This document shows positions 53,739 through 64,000 of a stretch of DNA of 64,000 nucleotides, one piece after another. The stretch is from Paramacrobiotus metropolitanus. Taxonomy: Eukaryota > Tardigrada > Eutardigrada > Parachela > Macrobiotidae. Position numbers and translations under genes: made by a program. The notes under the pieces are model-generated. The model searched no databases and had not been told where the DNA came from. It worked only from the letters and a program-made list of their open reading frames with translations. The DNA lies in contig NW_026570258.1 in assembly GCF_019649055.1 (NCBI RefSeq), positions 434,001 through 498,000 on the forward strand. Direction: 5' to 3'. How positions within the stretch are numbered: the stretch's first letter is position 1; every line of letters starts with the position of its first letter.

Positions 53739-54021
53739 CAGTAAAATCTTTCCTTAAATACACTCCTGTATAACATTCCCACTCCAAGGAACCGGATTGT
53801 CTCGTAGAGTATATCATAGGGGGATTATCTTTATAACATTCCCCTCTTTATAAGGATTACATACACTTTCCGCGGAACCGAACGCAGTCTTACCGATGTA
53901 GAAAACCTGGACATAACATTCAGCTCCGGCTCTGGGGGCTGTTGTTCTTTATCAAATACACCTCGTCATAGCATACGAAATCGGTGTAACCGTGCGTGTA
54001 TTTTATAGAGAGCTTTTACTG
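53739..54021. mobile_element. pogo-like Tc1/mariner MITE (short)
   Basis: Both ends start CAGTAAAA and continue with an AAATACAC-like block. TA dinucleotides flank it (53737-53738 and 54022-54023). The interior shares sequence with the element at 61374-61969 (TATAACATTC, GGAACCG motifs). Confidence 0.75.
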
Positions 54022-54736
54022 TAGCAGTAATGTCCATCGGGTCACCATTTATTGCAGTTGTTTTTCATTGGTAACGCTATGGTACCGCTGGTGGCGGTTT
54101 TTCAAAGTTCAAGGATTGACCTAAAAATCAGCTTTCTATGGTACCCATGTCACCATTCTGGCCGAAGGGTTAGTGTTTTGGCGATGGTGGCAGGAAGGAC
54201 AAATGTCCTGGGGGAGTCGGGGGACATTCTTGCCGGTCACCCATGTATTTATCTCATACGGTCCACATCTTATCAGAAATTTTATCCTCGGTATCAGCCG
54301 TAGTCAAAGTCTTTGCTGTATGCTGCTGCGGTCAGACAGCTCTAAAGGTATTTATTGAGCATGATTATTCAATTTGTTGTCAAATTTGTTAAAAATTTGT
54401 TCACGGTGATACCTACCTGACATTTATCGGGCTATTTCAGCTCTGCTCAACCACACGCGGGCAGTTGCACAAAACAATTTAACCATACTTATATGCATCG
54501 TTATGTTTTCCTCTTTGCATGTTTATGGTGTAACTTGTTAAAGCGGATTCAGGAATACTCAAATCTGAATCTTTTGATGTGCCGGTAACTGCCCAAGGGG
54601 AGATTAAGGGGAAGGGGTCGTGATCATTTTTACCGTGCGTATAAATCCTGCTCTAAAACCGTCATCAGAAAACAGATTACCGAAGGCTAAAATTATTGTT
54701 AATTTTGCCGTTAATCTTAAGGCGGCAAAACGCAAC

Positions 54737-55069
54737 CTAACTATTACCATTCCTTAGCAAAATCCAGCGCCGCTGAAGCATTCTCTTTAAGCCAACAATA
54801 ATTAAAGACAACGAGGCAGCTCCCATGGAGTCCAGGTAGAGGAACCATAGACAACCCCTGCCGTCACTTTTCCAGGATCCATCACAGTGGAAACTTCCGG
54901 CGGACGATATGTCGATGCAAGCATTCAGGGCCTCTCCGACAGCAGAAGGCAGGAACAGAACACCATCTGGATGACACCCTTGCCGCAATGTAGCGAATAT
55001 ATTCCAGATCGTCAGCAATACAGCGAAGATGCCGGATATAAGCGATATCCACAAAAACTCCCAAAACAT
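54737..55069 (-). CDS. Hydrophobic ORF, 110 aa, uncertain
   Basis: ATG-initiated, minus strand. Two hydrophobic helices are predicted by eye: residues 5-27 (FLWISLISGIFAVLLTIWNIF) less clearly bounded, and residues 75-95 (YLDSMGAASLSLIIVGL). Three cysteines lie between them. It sits within the fold-back element. No family was recognised and no splice context found; it could be an exon fragment captured by the element or a chance ORF. Confidence 0.25.
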   Translation of the reverse strand: MFWEFLWISLISGIFAVLLTIWNIFATLRQGCHPDGVLFLPSAVGEALNACIDISSAGSFHCDGSWKSDGRGCLWFLYLDSMGAASLSLIIVGLKRMLQRRWILLRNGNS

Positions 55070-55420
55070 GGTGACTTTTCGGAAATTTCTAGAGTTTCAC
55101 CTCCTCTATGAACCTTTAGCAAAAACTTAAATTTTGCAATTAAAGATTACGTTACCTAGAATGAGTTGTTTGTGTGAACACTTTTAACTCTAGCCAACAC
55201 ACTTTAATGCATCTTGTTTTTGGCAACCAATCAGCCGGACTGGTATGGGGCAATATAGCCGGAAGGATATCCACCCCCCGGACCGGGGCAAAATAGCCGT
55301 CTGGCTGCTCATACGGAGAACTGGGGTAAAATAGCCAATAGGTTATTAAACCCCAGACTGGGGCAAAATAGCCAACCAGCTGTTCCGCCCCCATTAAGCA
55401 GTACTGGGGCTAAATAGCCT

Positions 55421-56221
55421 TAGCCATTTATTTTCTAATTTGTGTATCTGATACTGATAGCACTGTCTGTAATGTACGATCCTGACTTTTTTAGTTAGGC
55501 GTAAAAAATTTGGTGACGCACAGGATATCGGGCACGGGACACAACCATCTTGAAATAACAACCGCGCGGCAGTGTTTGTGGCACCTTTTGAACTGAAAAT
55601 TCGGTTAAAATGATCACTTTCAAAGAAATTACCTTAGAAAGGTTTTTCGACTTTTTGTTTTATAATTATACTTACCTTGTGATATTTTCTCGCCTTTTTC
55701 TCGCACGTTTTTGCTAGGATAACGCCATGGCCATAAGATAGCGCCATCCACTCTAATTCTCACCGGCAGACTGTTTAAAAATTTATTGAATTTAGGAATA
55801 ACCTGAAAGGTTTCAAACGGGAAGTATCTGTGTCTCTTTAAGTTTTCTTTTCAGGGGCCGCTTCCTCTTCTTAACTTTTTAACTGACAATTCGAAATTTA
55901 ACGAATTATTTTCATTTCTCTCCGCTATCAGCACTTGGCGTGAACACCCTCTGTTTAACCTGTCTCTGTCCAGGCGCACTCCTGTAGACGTTGCGACACC
56001 CTTTGATGTTCTTTGAGCTTGCCTTACGCTGACTTTCCTTAGATGCGGAAACGGATTCAGCCTGCACGGTTACTGGTCTGCGTCACCTGCCGCCGTCTCT
56101 TCTGAGCGAAATATTTCCCAATATGGACTTACATTCACAGATGCGAGCGAAACGGTAAGGCATCGTACATGGCGCGGAATGTACTGTAAACACGAGTCAA
56201 GTTCACGAGACAGTATTGACA
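55421..56221. other. Intergenic, nothing recognised
   Basis: No ORF with coding character or repeat structure was seen. Confidence 0.4.
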
Positions 56222-57720
56222 TTATGATAATTGGGTTTGGCGACGACCCAGCAACATTTCACTGAAGGAAATTAGTCGCGCATCCGTTTTGACGACATCG
56301 GAGGTGAGGTTTACGTTTATTTGATTTAGTAAAACCCCGTGAAAAATAAGTGCATCGAATCCTTTTGCGGCGATTTGTCTCATGATTTCAGCGTCCCAAG
56401 ATGAATTAACGCGAGGTTTCCAGTGGTTAATCATTTTGGGGTTTACAGCTCTTTGTAAAGAATGAAGTGTCCTCCATTAGAATATGGCGCTATCATGAAT
56501 GTAAAAAATTGTTTACGTGAAAAAAACAGTTTTCCGTTATGAGTGTCGAGGGGGGAAGTGTAATTCAACAGAGAGAAAGCGACTAGCGCTGCTTTTATAC
56601 ATTCCGGGTTATAAACCCGGTCTTTTATGGTCAAGAGCGATAGATGGAATTCTGATGTGAAGCTATTGTTAGAGCAGGTAAAGTAATCAGCCGTTCCAAA
56701 GGAATGCTGAGCCGAAGCAATTAGTGAGAGGATGGTGCGATAACTTAGTTGACCGACGGCTGTTGTCTTTGCTTGCAACGTGCGCTTCTGCCGTCTCCAG
56801 CCCTTCTGTCCTTTAATTTGCTTTACTGAGCGTTTCAGCTGAAGGTTTTCTGTACTGAACATAGCGCAACAAAACACGGTAGACTTTAAACGCGTTTTGT
56901 GAGAAATCAAACTTAATTTCACAGCACATCAACGCGCTATCAAAAATTACTCCAAAAGTGTCATTAAATCGAACACTACCTGCTGAGCTTGTTACACATA
57001 CCGTTTTTCGGTACCATGTAAGCTTTAAGAGTTACAGCAGAAAATGTTCAGGGGCGGCACCGCCCCACCACCCCTGGATCGGTTTTTTACACTTTAAATT
57101 TTTAATAGCAATGATATTGAGATTTCCAATGTGTGATAAGCTTTCACACTGTTTCCGCATCGAATAGCGTTTCCAGAAATTTTTTTGAATGAACGGTACT
57201 CAGTAAATTTCACCTGAAATTTTTGACTTTAAAACTTCGTAATTAGTTTACTGTGAGCAAATAAACTTTTTGCTAACGCTATAGTGTAGTCAAATCATTT
57301 TCCTGATATATCGTTAAGTGTGTTTGATGTAAAATCGTGCTATGACCGTGTTATATGAGTTACCGCAAAGGGACCGAACCACTGGAAACCTCGCGTTAAT
57401 TGTCCGCGGCCAAACATCTTGTTTAAAATGTCGATAAGTGAAATGTTTCAACAGTTTGTCTTTAACCGAATTGTCCCTGCGTCCAAAGTTCTCAGTTCTC
57501 ACGGCGAAAAGCCGCGCATCTGATTTGAGTGCGGCGAAATATCGCACTCCCAGTTGTCCGGGTACGCTATGATCAGTATGGTTAAGAAATCGGGTGCAAT
57601 GTCAGACAAAAATCTAAGCAATCCCGCCCGGCCATGGTGACTGACCAAGGCCGGCTTAACACTTCGTTGATTGGGTAGCAGATTTGAGCAAGAGGCTGAC
57701 TTTCGTGATGGAAGTTTCAA
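56222..57720 (-). pseudogene. Minus-strand coding remnants, unrecognised
   Basis: Four ORFs follow one another on the minus strand in different frames: 57720-57499, 57547-57314 (overlapping), 56922-56443 (159 aa) and 56434-56222. The composition looks protein-like (RAGLLRFLSDIAPDFL, LSYRTILSLIASAQH, IAAKGFDALIFHGVLL), and the frame changes suggest a decayed gene or transposon ORF. No domain was recognised, and the ORFs may be unrelated. Confidence 0.3.
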
Positions 57721-57876
57721 GTCACCAGAAGCATCCTGCTGGTCAGTAAGATCTTCTAACCAGTTATGCTTTTTGTTTTAACGAGGTCTGACCAATCATA
57801 CTGACCTTTAAGACAAGAGAAATACACTAGCACCTGCGTCAGAACTACTGGCGATGAAAGATGTTCTGCTTGGCTA

Positions 57877-58824
57877 CCGATCACTTCGGCCGTTTTCATT
57901 TCGGCCGAGCTCATTTCGGCCGAAATGAAAACGAAGTTTTTTCGGCCGCCACTCACTTCGGCCGCCATTCACTGCGGCCGTCATTCAATTCGGCCGCAAT
58001 TCACTTCGGCCACAATACATTTCGGCGGAAATAAGGTTTACCAAAACTTCTAATCTGCACAGAGAACTAGTAAATAGCTACGTAAGTTCTTACGCGAAAA
58101 ATTTTGATCTGTTTCTTTTTGTATTTCATTTTTGCACGCTCAATTTGTTTGAGCAGTTTTTGAAGTGTTATTCTCACCGTCATGTCTCCCTTTCACGATT
58201 GTTCTGATTAACACCTCTTGTTGACCGTCATAAGGCCGATGACGCCACGCCACGAAGTCTACCGTCACGGAAGAGTACTGAAAACCTAACAGTACGAGAC
58301 TAGAAAAGATAACAAATGAAAAAGTCTTTGTCCTAAAGCACCTAAGGATAACCTAAAAATACCTATGAAAGCATAAGAAAACCATAAGAAAACATAAGAC
58401 AATTTAACAAATTTAAAAAAGCCTAAGTAAACCTAAGAAACCTAAAACACATAAGAAATCAAAGAAAACCAAAGAAACCTGAAAAGTCTAAAATACCTTA
58501 AGATATAAAAAGATACTATAAGACACCCCAGGAAACCTAAGAACCTAAGAAACCTAAAAACCCTACGAAACCCAAGAAACCTAAGAAACTTAAGAAAAAC
58601 CCTAAGAAACCTAAGAAAAAACTTGAGAAAACTAAGAAACCTAAGAAACCTAAGAAAGCCAAGAAAACCTAAAAAACCTGATAAAAATTAAAATGGCCGA
58701 AATGTCCAGTTGCCGAAATGAGTGTTGGTCGAAATGAGTGCTGGCCGAAGTGAGACGCTGCCGAAATGAACGTTGACCGAAATGCATCTGTGCGGCCGAA
58801 ATGTAACGCTGCCGAAGTGATCGG
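57877..58824. mobile_element. Fold-back element with CACTTCGGCCG tandem-repeat arms
   Basis: The ends are CCGATCACTTCGGC and its complement. The left arm (57877-58030) repeats TCACTTCGGCCGCCAT-like units of about 16-17 bp. The right arm (58690-58824) holds the same series inverted and more diverged. The interior includes a CCTAAGAAA-type repeat. There is no coding region. Confidence 0.8.
58330..58690. repeat. Degenerate CCTAAGAAA simple repeat
   Basis: CCTAAGAAA and close variants recur through about 350 bases, best at 58530-58680. It lies inside the fold-back element between its arms. Confidence 0.8.
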
Positions 58825-59242
58825 ACGCGGTTCTGTTTAGTGCTTACCTGCTAATTGATCGCAGGCTCCGCACCTACTGTATTTGCCCCTCGCGTCTGTG
58901 CTGAGCTTTAATTCAACCTTTAAGGGAAGTGGCGATGGTGATTTTCACCGTTCTCAGTTCTGAATCCGGCTGCACTGGGTGTGTTGTAAACTGCAGTACT
59001 AGCAAAAAGTCAAAAACTAGACTTTTTTTCACCCATACAGCCCATAATTTGCTCTAAAATTATTTTGTTGAAATTAGCTAGTGGTTTAAAAAGGCCGCTT
59101 ATGGTGTGAGTAACCGTGCTAGTCCACGAAATGTTTTAAAGCGGCGGCTGACTGCAGAGGAGTTGTCTGCATGGTTGTGACTGTAGCAGTATCGTAACGA
59201 CAGATTTTTTGCTTTGCCATGGTAAAGTGTTTGCTTTGACAG

Positions 59243-59972
59243 GGTGTGCGCTTTGTGGCAGCTTTTGCTGAGCAGTCCCCGCTTGGCCCAGCACATTATC
59301 ATCGTATTGGACAGCTGTGCCGGAATTCATTCTGACAACAATAACTGTTTCCGTGCGGCATCGCTCTTGCGCCGCACCCTCAACACAACGACCGAAAGTC
59401 TCACCGTGCTGGGTGAATTCCTTCCACACAACTTCTTATTTCTAGAGCACATGTTGCTAACCATGAAGACTGCATTGCCCTATATCGTTTTCAAAAGCCA
59501 TATTATTACGGGTCTCCAACATTTGAACCGTCAGAAACCACCGTCCTTGATACACGCTGTAGCTACTACTATAACACTGTATAAGGCGTATGGCAAGATC
59601 GTTCTTCTACATAACTGCAAAGCGGACCATCTTTTTGGCGAAATAATGTGGTACGTGCTCAAATACGCTTTCTTCGGTCATGACAACGATCATCCCCTCC
59701 CAGCACATGAGCAGGCATTCATGAGGGATTTCGCGGATAAATCCCACGAACTGCCCATCGACCAACTGCGCATCACCATTCCGCGGCTCCTGCTGCGCTG
59801 CGACGACCACAAAATGCTCATGGCCAGCCGCGTCATGCGCGCCCTGCACGACAACTTTCCGCCAGTCACGGAAGACATGCTAGTAAAGGTTACGGCTGTG
59901 TATGCCCGTTGGGTGCGCACCCTCAATTACCCCGATGACTGGCAGCCCATTCGCAATTATCTCGTACTGTGA
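59243..59972 (+). CDS. Host gene family 2, last exon, copy 2 (one-base frameshift near its start)
   Basis: The exon begins after TTTGACAG with GGTGTGCGC and ends at a stop at 59970-59972. From about 59290 on it is open for 225 codons: DSCAGIHSDNNNCFRAASLL, LTVLGEFLPHN, CKADHLFGEIMWYVLKY, ELPIDQLRITIPRLLL, TAVYARWVRTLNYPDDW. Comparison with 35919-36589 shows the first 12 codons agree in a different frame (GVR, VAA, AE, S), with an extra C in the CCCC run near 59277-59280. So either this copy carries a fresh frameshift or the base is a sequencing error. Protein family unknown; helix-rich, no membrane segment. Upstream exons were not identified. Confidence 0.65.
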
Positions 59973-61371
59973 GTGTATGTTGTAAATTGTAGCTATAACT
60001 TTTATTTGGTTTCTCTTAGGTTATATGCTAGCGAGTGTTGACTGTCGCATGCAGGTTTGATCTTGTCTCTAAGTGCGGATCTAATGTTGATTAGGCTTAT
60101 TTAGGCACATACAGAATTACAGACACCGTTAAATTATCGAATGTGTGCCCCCATCCCGAATTAAGGGCACCTTCCCTCCCGTAACGAGTGAACCGCCCTT
60201 CCGATTTAAAAAATAAAGCCAGTCCCCGAAATTGTCACATAGGGGACAGTAGATGTCAAGCGCTGCAAACTAATGCGTGGAGTTAGACCGCCAGTTGCTT
60301 TGTGATTGATTCATATTTTCGATTTTATCGTACCGTGGATACTTCGTGGATATCGTACCGTGAAGTATTGATAACTGCCAGCGCCTGCGAAATATTTAAC
60401 CAAAGACCAATAGCACACATAACATGCCCGCACCTTTCCCATTCATACTTCATGGACTTATCTTTCCATGAATTCTAAAATTCGTGAACCGTTGGCATTT
60501 GGCAGTTTGGCTGCGAGGCACTGTTCCAAAATAATCAGCGCTGTCCAATCATTTCGCGGCTAGTCTTACCTGTTGTTCTGTTGCCTACTTCCGTAGACAA
60601 CAGTGCCACAAAAACTCTCACCACACTCACTACCACACAACAGGAATACCAACACAGTAACTTTCGCCTAGGTACACACTAGTGCTTTCCCTAAACGAAG
60701 GTCACTCACAACACAAACACCAACAGGACCACAATGATGTTACTCACTTTAATCTTATTGATGTTCACTCAAATCAAGTCACATCGTAACTCAACTCTCT
60801 CACAATTGGCCAACTGGCCGTTGCTAGCCGACGACGAAGCGCAGCTTCCGATCGGAGACTACCGAAAAAAACAGGATATACTACGTCATCGCTAGTACAA
60901 CAGGGAACACTCGTACTTTCGCATAATAACTCGTACAACATAGTACCAATTAATATGTCAATACCGTGCACAGGTAGTTCACCGTAGTTGTCATCTAATA
61001 ACAATTATTGTGCACAGGTTCAGCCCATTCGAGCTCGACGGCCGACCACAAATGTGGATCAAGGTCGACTTGCGATTGGTGGATATCAGGACACTAAGCA
61101 GAATGGCCGTCTACGGAATCGACGCAGCATTTCGAGAATAGAAGATCTGAATAATCGCAAGCTCTCGCTTCTTGACGGGATAGACATCACGGCCCATCGC
61201 TGGCCTTAGTGCTGGATGAAGCAAACTCATTTGGGTGTTTTGAGAACAGTCAATTCATTAGCACAGGAAACAGCCATAGTTGGCTGTTTAGTATAACCGA
61301 CAAATGCATTGCTTTAATATTATCTCAGCCGCTATGTTCATCTCTTAATGATCTGGATTTACAGTACCTGC
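59973..61371. other. Intergenic, nothing recognised
   Basis: Only short ORFs in conflicting frames. AATAAA at 60213-60218 may serve the family 2 gene. Confidence 0.4.
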
Positions 61372-61373
61372 TA

Positions 61374-61969
61374 CAGTAAAACCCCTCGTTACATACACCC
61401 TTATACAACATTCACCACTTTATTACATACGTGCGGCTGGGAACCGAACTGTTCGGTGGATTATAATATAGGGGCGGTTCTCTATATAACATTCACCCCT
61501 CTATAAGTATAACATACACCTTTCGTGGAACCGCCTACAGTATTTAACATACAGTCAACCCCTGCGTTACATACAGCTGGCTGAATAAGCGCAGAAATTT
61601 TTCAAAGAAAGTTCCGGTTTCTTTTTCAGATCTGTCCAGTACCAGATCTGACAGTAAAAGCAGCAAAAAGGCGTTGAAAATTAATGGTTACCGGTTTATT
61701 CTGTAGAATAAACTGCCAGTAACACAGCAGCTTTTCGAAAAGGCATGCTCAACAAAAGCGCTGCAGAGCCATTTTTGGAGGATTAACATAAATTTGTAAG
61801 CAAAACATTAGCGGCACCGTGTTTAGTTGCTATTGACCAATATATGGCCAGCCCCCTGGGGGTGAGTCATTGACCACCCCCAGGGGCAGTGCCCCTGTGT
61901 AACATACACCTCTTTACAACATTCAGAGAGCTGGGAACGGAGGGTGTATGTAGTAGAGGGATTTTACTG
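61374..61969. mobile_element. pogo-like Tc1/mariner MITE
   Basis: Terminal inverted repeats of about 26 bp (CAGTAAAACCCCTCGTTACA at the left, the complement of CAGTAAAATCCCTCTACTAC at the right). The flanking TA duplication lies at 61372-61373 and 61970-61971. 596 bp, no transposase. Internal AACATACACC motifs repeat. Related to 53739-54021. Confidence 0.88.
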
Positions 61970-61971
61970 TA

Positions 61972-62972
61972 CCTTGACAGTGTTGTGTTACCGCCAAACT
62001 TGGATGCTATTGCTAAGGACATGGTAGTCGTTTTCTGCCGGGTAGTGAAAACACTACCACCGTCGACATAAGCCCTTCATCGCTTACGTATCTGTAAATG
62101 AATCTGTTGAGTTTCTACTTTCTACAGTAATTCTTGTGTGGTCTGGGTGTGACGCGTTATTCCTTCCCGTTTTTGGTTTGATGGTTTTCTGTTCGGTGAG
62201 CTTCTGTCTTCGTAGCTGCTTCAGTTGTCTGTTTAAAATCATAATGAAGCTGGTTGTGTGGGTTCGAAACCTGTTGTGTGGGCAAATAAACCCTGTATTT
62301 CAGTGCATTTGCCGATCATGGTACTGTCGCATACATTCGTCCACATAGACTTTTCAGCTTCCGAGTTTGAGATTATGAGTTTGTATAAGTAACGTTTATC
62401 GTCAGTAGACACCGTTGCGCATGTTCACCAGCTACAATCGGAATGTTGCTCTAGTGCGTTAGCCCTGGCAGAAAGGTTGATGACCTTCATGTAACATCAA
62501 CCTTCCTGCCGGCTACAGCTGCGGATATAATCAGACGAGCCATTTACCGACGAATGAATAATAAATCGTGAAGGCTCCCGGACACCACCTTTCACCATGA
62601 ACGGTCGCCTTGCGCCACGCTTCACCACCCCAAGGCTGCCGACACCAATATCTGATTAATTTTTTATTTCAAAGCCTACGCTATACAACACTGAAATATC
62701 ATCGCTCCCCCACCACGGGAAATGCACACAAGGTTCATTGCTGGGTTCCAGAGACCACCATTTGCAAATTTCTCAGTTTAATGTTGTTATAGGCGAGAAA
62801 TTAAAACTATATGACCGTATCCTTGAGGTCTGGCCCAGCTTGTTACGTGCCACTCGCCCGTTTCCGTTTCTGTTATTATGAGCAGATCCTTTTACAGAGT
62901 GTGTTCACTCAAGAACACATTAAGCAGCAGAACGAATGCGACTAATTAATTTGATCTGCACACCGAATAAAT
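61972..62972. other. Intergenic, nothing recognised
   Basis: No gene or repeat was recognised. The end adjoins the truncated retroelement domain. Confidence 0.4.
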
Positions 62973-63599
62973 TTGGTATGCACACCACACCAGTGCATTT
63001 GCGGTGACCAAGCGGATGAGCATGGATATCATGGTTCAAGTTGCAAGTTCAGTGCCGGACGGAAACCGACCCACGAAAGCCTCAAAGCGGTAATAAAGCG
63101 CGCCTTTGCATCGGCCGGAATCGAAACCGAGCTGGAACCTCCCGGAATCTCCCGTACAGATGGCAAACGACCAGACGGAGTGACAATTACCCCGTGGGAA
63201 AGAGGAAAGGCGCTGGCCTGGGATGTAACCTGCCGCAGCACCATGGCATTGTCATACATCGCAGCCACATCCACTCGAGCCGGAACGGCAGCAGCGCTAG
63301 CCGAGCGGAGCAAGACCGAGAAATACCGCAACATCACCCAGGATTACTGGTTCAAGCCCCTGGCTTTTGAGACCTACGGAACATTCGGACCAGAAACCAC
63401 CCAGCTACTGAACGTGCTAGGAAAGATGATCCAGCAGCAGTCAGGCGAACCGCGAGCACTAGAGTTTCTGCGTCAACGGATCAGCATCGAAATACATCGG
63501 GGAAACACAGCATCTATAATGGGAACAGCACCACCGGCGGCGAATTTAGACGAAATATTCTCTATCATTCGCCCGCCTGTGTTTGTAGATGTTGTGTAA
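62973..63599 (+). pseudogene. C-terminal nuclease-like domain of a 5'-truncated retroelement
   Basis: 208 codons, open from a non-ATG codon to a stop. It has C-x-C near residue 8 and H-x5-C near residue 20 (CICGDQADEHGYHGSSC). This is followed by EPPGISRTDGKRPDGVTI and ALAWDVTCRSTMA, a pattern I associate with C-terminal nuclease-like domains of widespread animal retroelements. The last part (EPRALEFLRQRISIEIHRG) also fits that family. RT and other upstream domains are absent, and no upstream exon is evident. AATAAA at 63666-63671 follows. It is most likely a dead 3' end of an inserted element. Confidence 0.6.
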
Positions 63600-64000
63600 C
63601 TCGCTTGTGTTTGAGTTTCTCACGATTTACGTAAAAAGTGCGAAACTTTTGTTGCTACTGACGCGAATAAAAAGACATACAGGAAAAATTTGATCGCACT
63701 CGTTCGGCTGCTTTACCAGGGCGGTGGCTAAGAAATTCGCTTGACCTCAAAGGATGCTGTCACCCATTACGTTATCGTTTTGCCGCAAAAGAGCTTTCTC
63801 CCGGGATCATTTCCGTTAAGCAGATCGTATTTGCGAATGCTGAGGCAAAGGCGTCAGCTAATTACTTATAACAGTATATGCTGTACAGAAGTACAGTACA
63901 TTCACAAATCACAAGTGCATAAGTTCTGTAGAATACAGTATTGCATTGAAGTTTTAAAACAGCAGGCTCTCGTTGGGTTTCTTCAAATGCCCCCGGATGA
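63600..64000. other. Right edge of window, nothing recognised
   Basis: Apart from the polyadenylation signal at 63666-63671, no feature was seen. Confidence 0.4.

Larger units (their letters stand above)
50163..55420. mobile_element. Fold-back element with GGCTATTTTGCCCCA tandem-repeat arms, 5.3 kb
   Basis: The left arm (50163-50333) has five units starting GGCTATTTWGCCCC, spaced 35-50 bases. The right arm (55245-55420) has five to six units of the reverse complement (GGGGCAAAATAGCC). The interior carries a decayed gag, a short tandem repeat, a pogo-like MITE and a small hydrophobic ORF. Exact ends and a target duplication were not found, so the boundaries are those of the arms. Confidence 0.7.

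Noticed and set aside
58330-58690. Interstitial telomere repeat
   Set aside because: CCTAAGAAA units are degenerate, nine-base-like and confined inside a fold-back element; not a known telomere motif array.
63029-63370. ORFs on both strands overlapping the nuclease-like domain
   Set aside because: Frame shadows of the recognised domain at 62973-63599.

Overview
This window is eukaryotic nuclear DNA from an animal, probably a small-genome invertebrate. Genes carry short GT-AG introns, the DNA is moderately AT-rich, no bacterial operon structure is visible, and transposon relics of at least six kinds are present (Ty3/gypsy LTR, R2-type LINE, hAT, PIF/Harbinger, pogo-like Tc1/mariner, fold-back elements). 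The species cannot be named from sequence alone. A tardigrade is only a guess, because the host gene families look lineage-restricted.

Layout. 1-4085 is the upstream flank and first exon of a host gene (family 1, copy 1, minus strand), and it is duplicated at 38512-41349 (copy 2). 4558-11437 is gene-poor, with a fold-back element, a hAT MITE inserted at its edge, a tandem repeat split by a palindromic element, and a PIF/Harbinger MITE. 11442-35546 is one 24.1 kb LTR retrotransposon on the minus strand. Its 575-bp LTRs read as identical and it has a GAAT target-site duplication, so the insertion is recent. 35919-38851 holds decayed host genes. 41350-43400 has an R2-type nuclease ORF and an orphan exon. 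44278-46432 has two probable host genes. 47553-49356 is family 1 copy 3 on the plus strand, with a transposon inserted in its exon. 50163-55420 is a fold-back element holding a decayed gag. 57877-58824 is a third fold-back element. 59243-59972 is the last exon of a second host family. 61374-61969 is a pogo-like MITE, and 62973-63599 is a 5'-truncated retroelement nuclease domain.

The giant retrotransposon is the main result. In its own direction it reads LTR, tRNA-Lys-type primer site, a long coiled-coil gag with RGG tail, a frameshifted ORF with zinc knuckle, aspartic protease and an integrase-like HHCC module, then pol (RT, RNase H, integrase, and another HHCC module at the C terminus). About 11.5 kb of cargo follows before the 3' LTR. 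The cargo has five accessory protein genes on the minus strand (one spliced), one spliced gene on the plus strand, and an array of eight tRNA-like units, each with A box, B box and a T-run terminator. I know of no retroelement with this combination.

Elsewhere the clearest event is in family 1 copy 3. A 659-bp element with a 7-bp target duplication sits inside what is uninterrupted coding exon in the two paralogues, and it supplies splice sites that could remove it with only four residues added: a candidate newborn intron.
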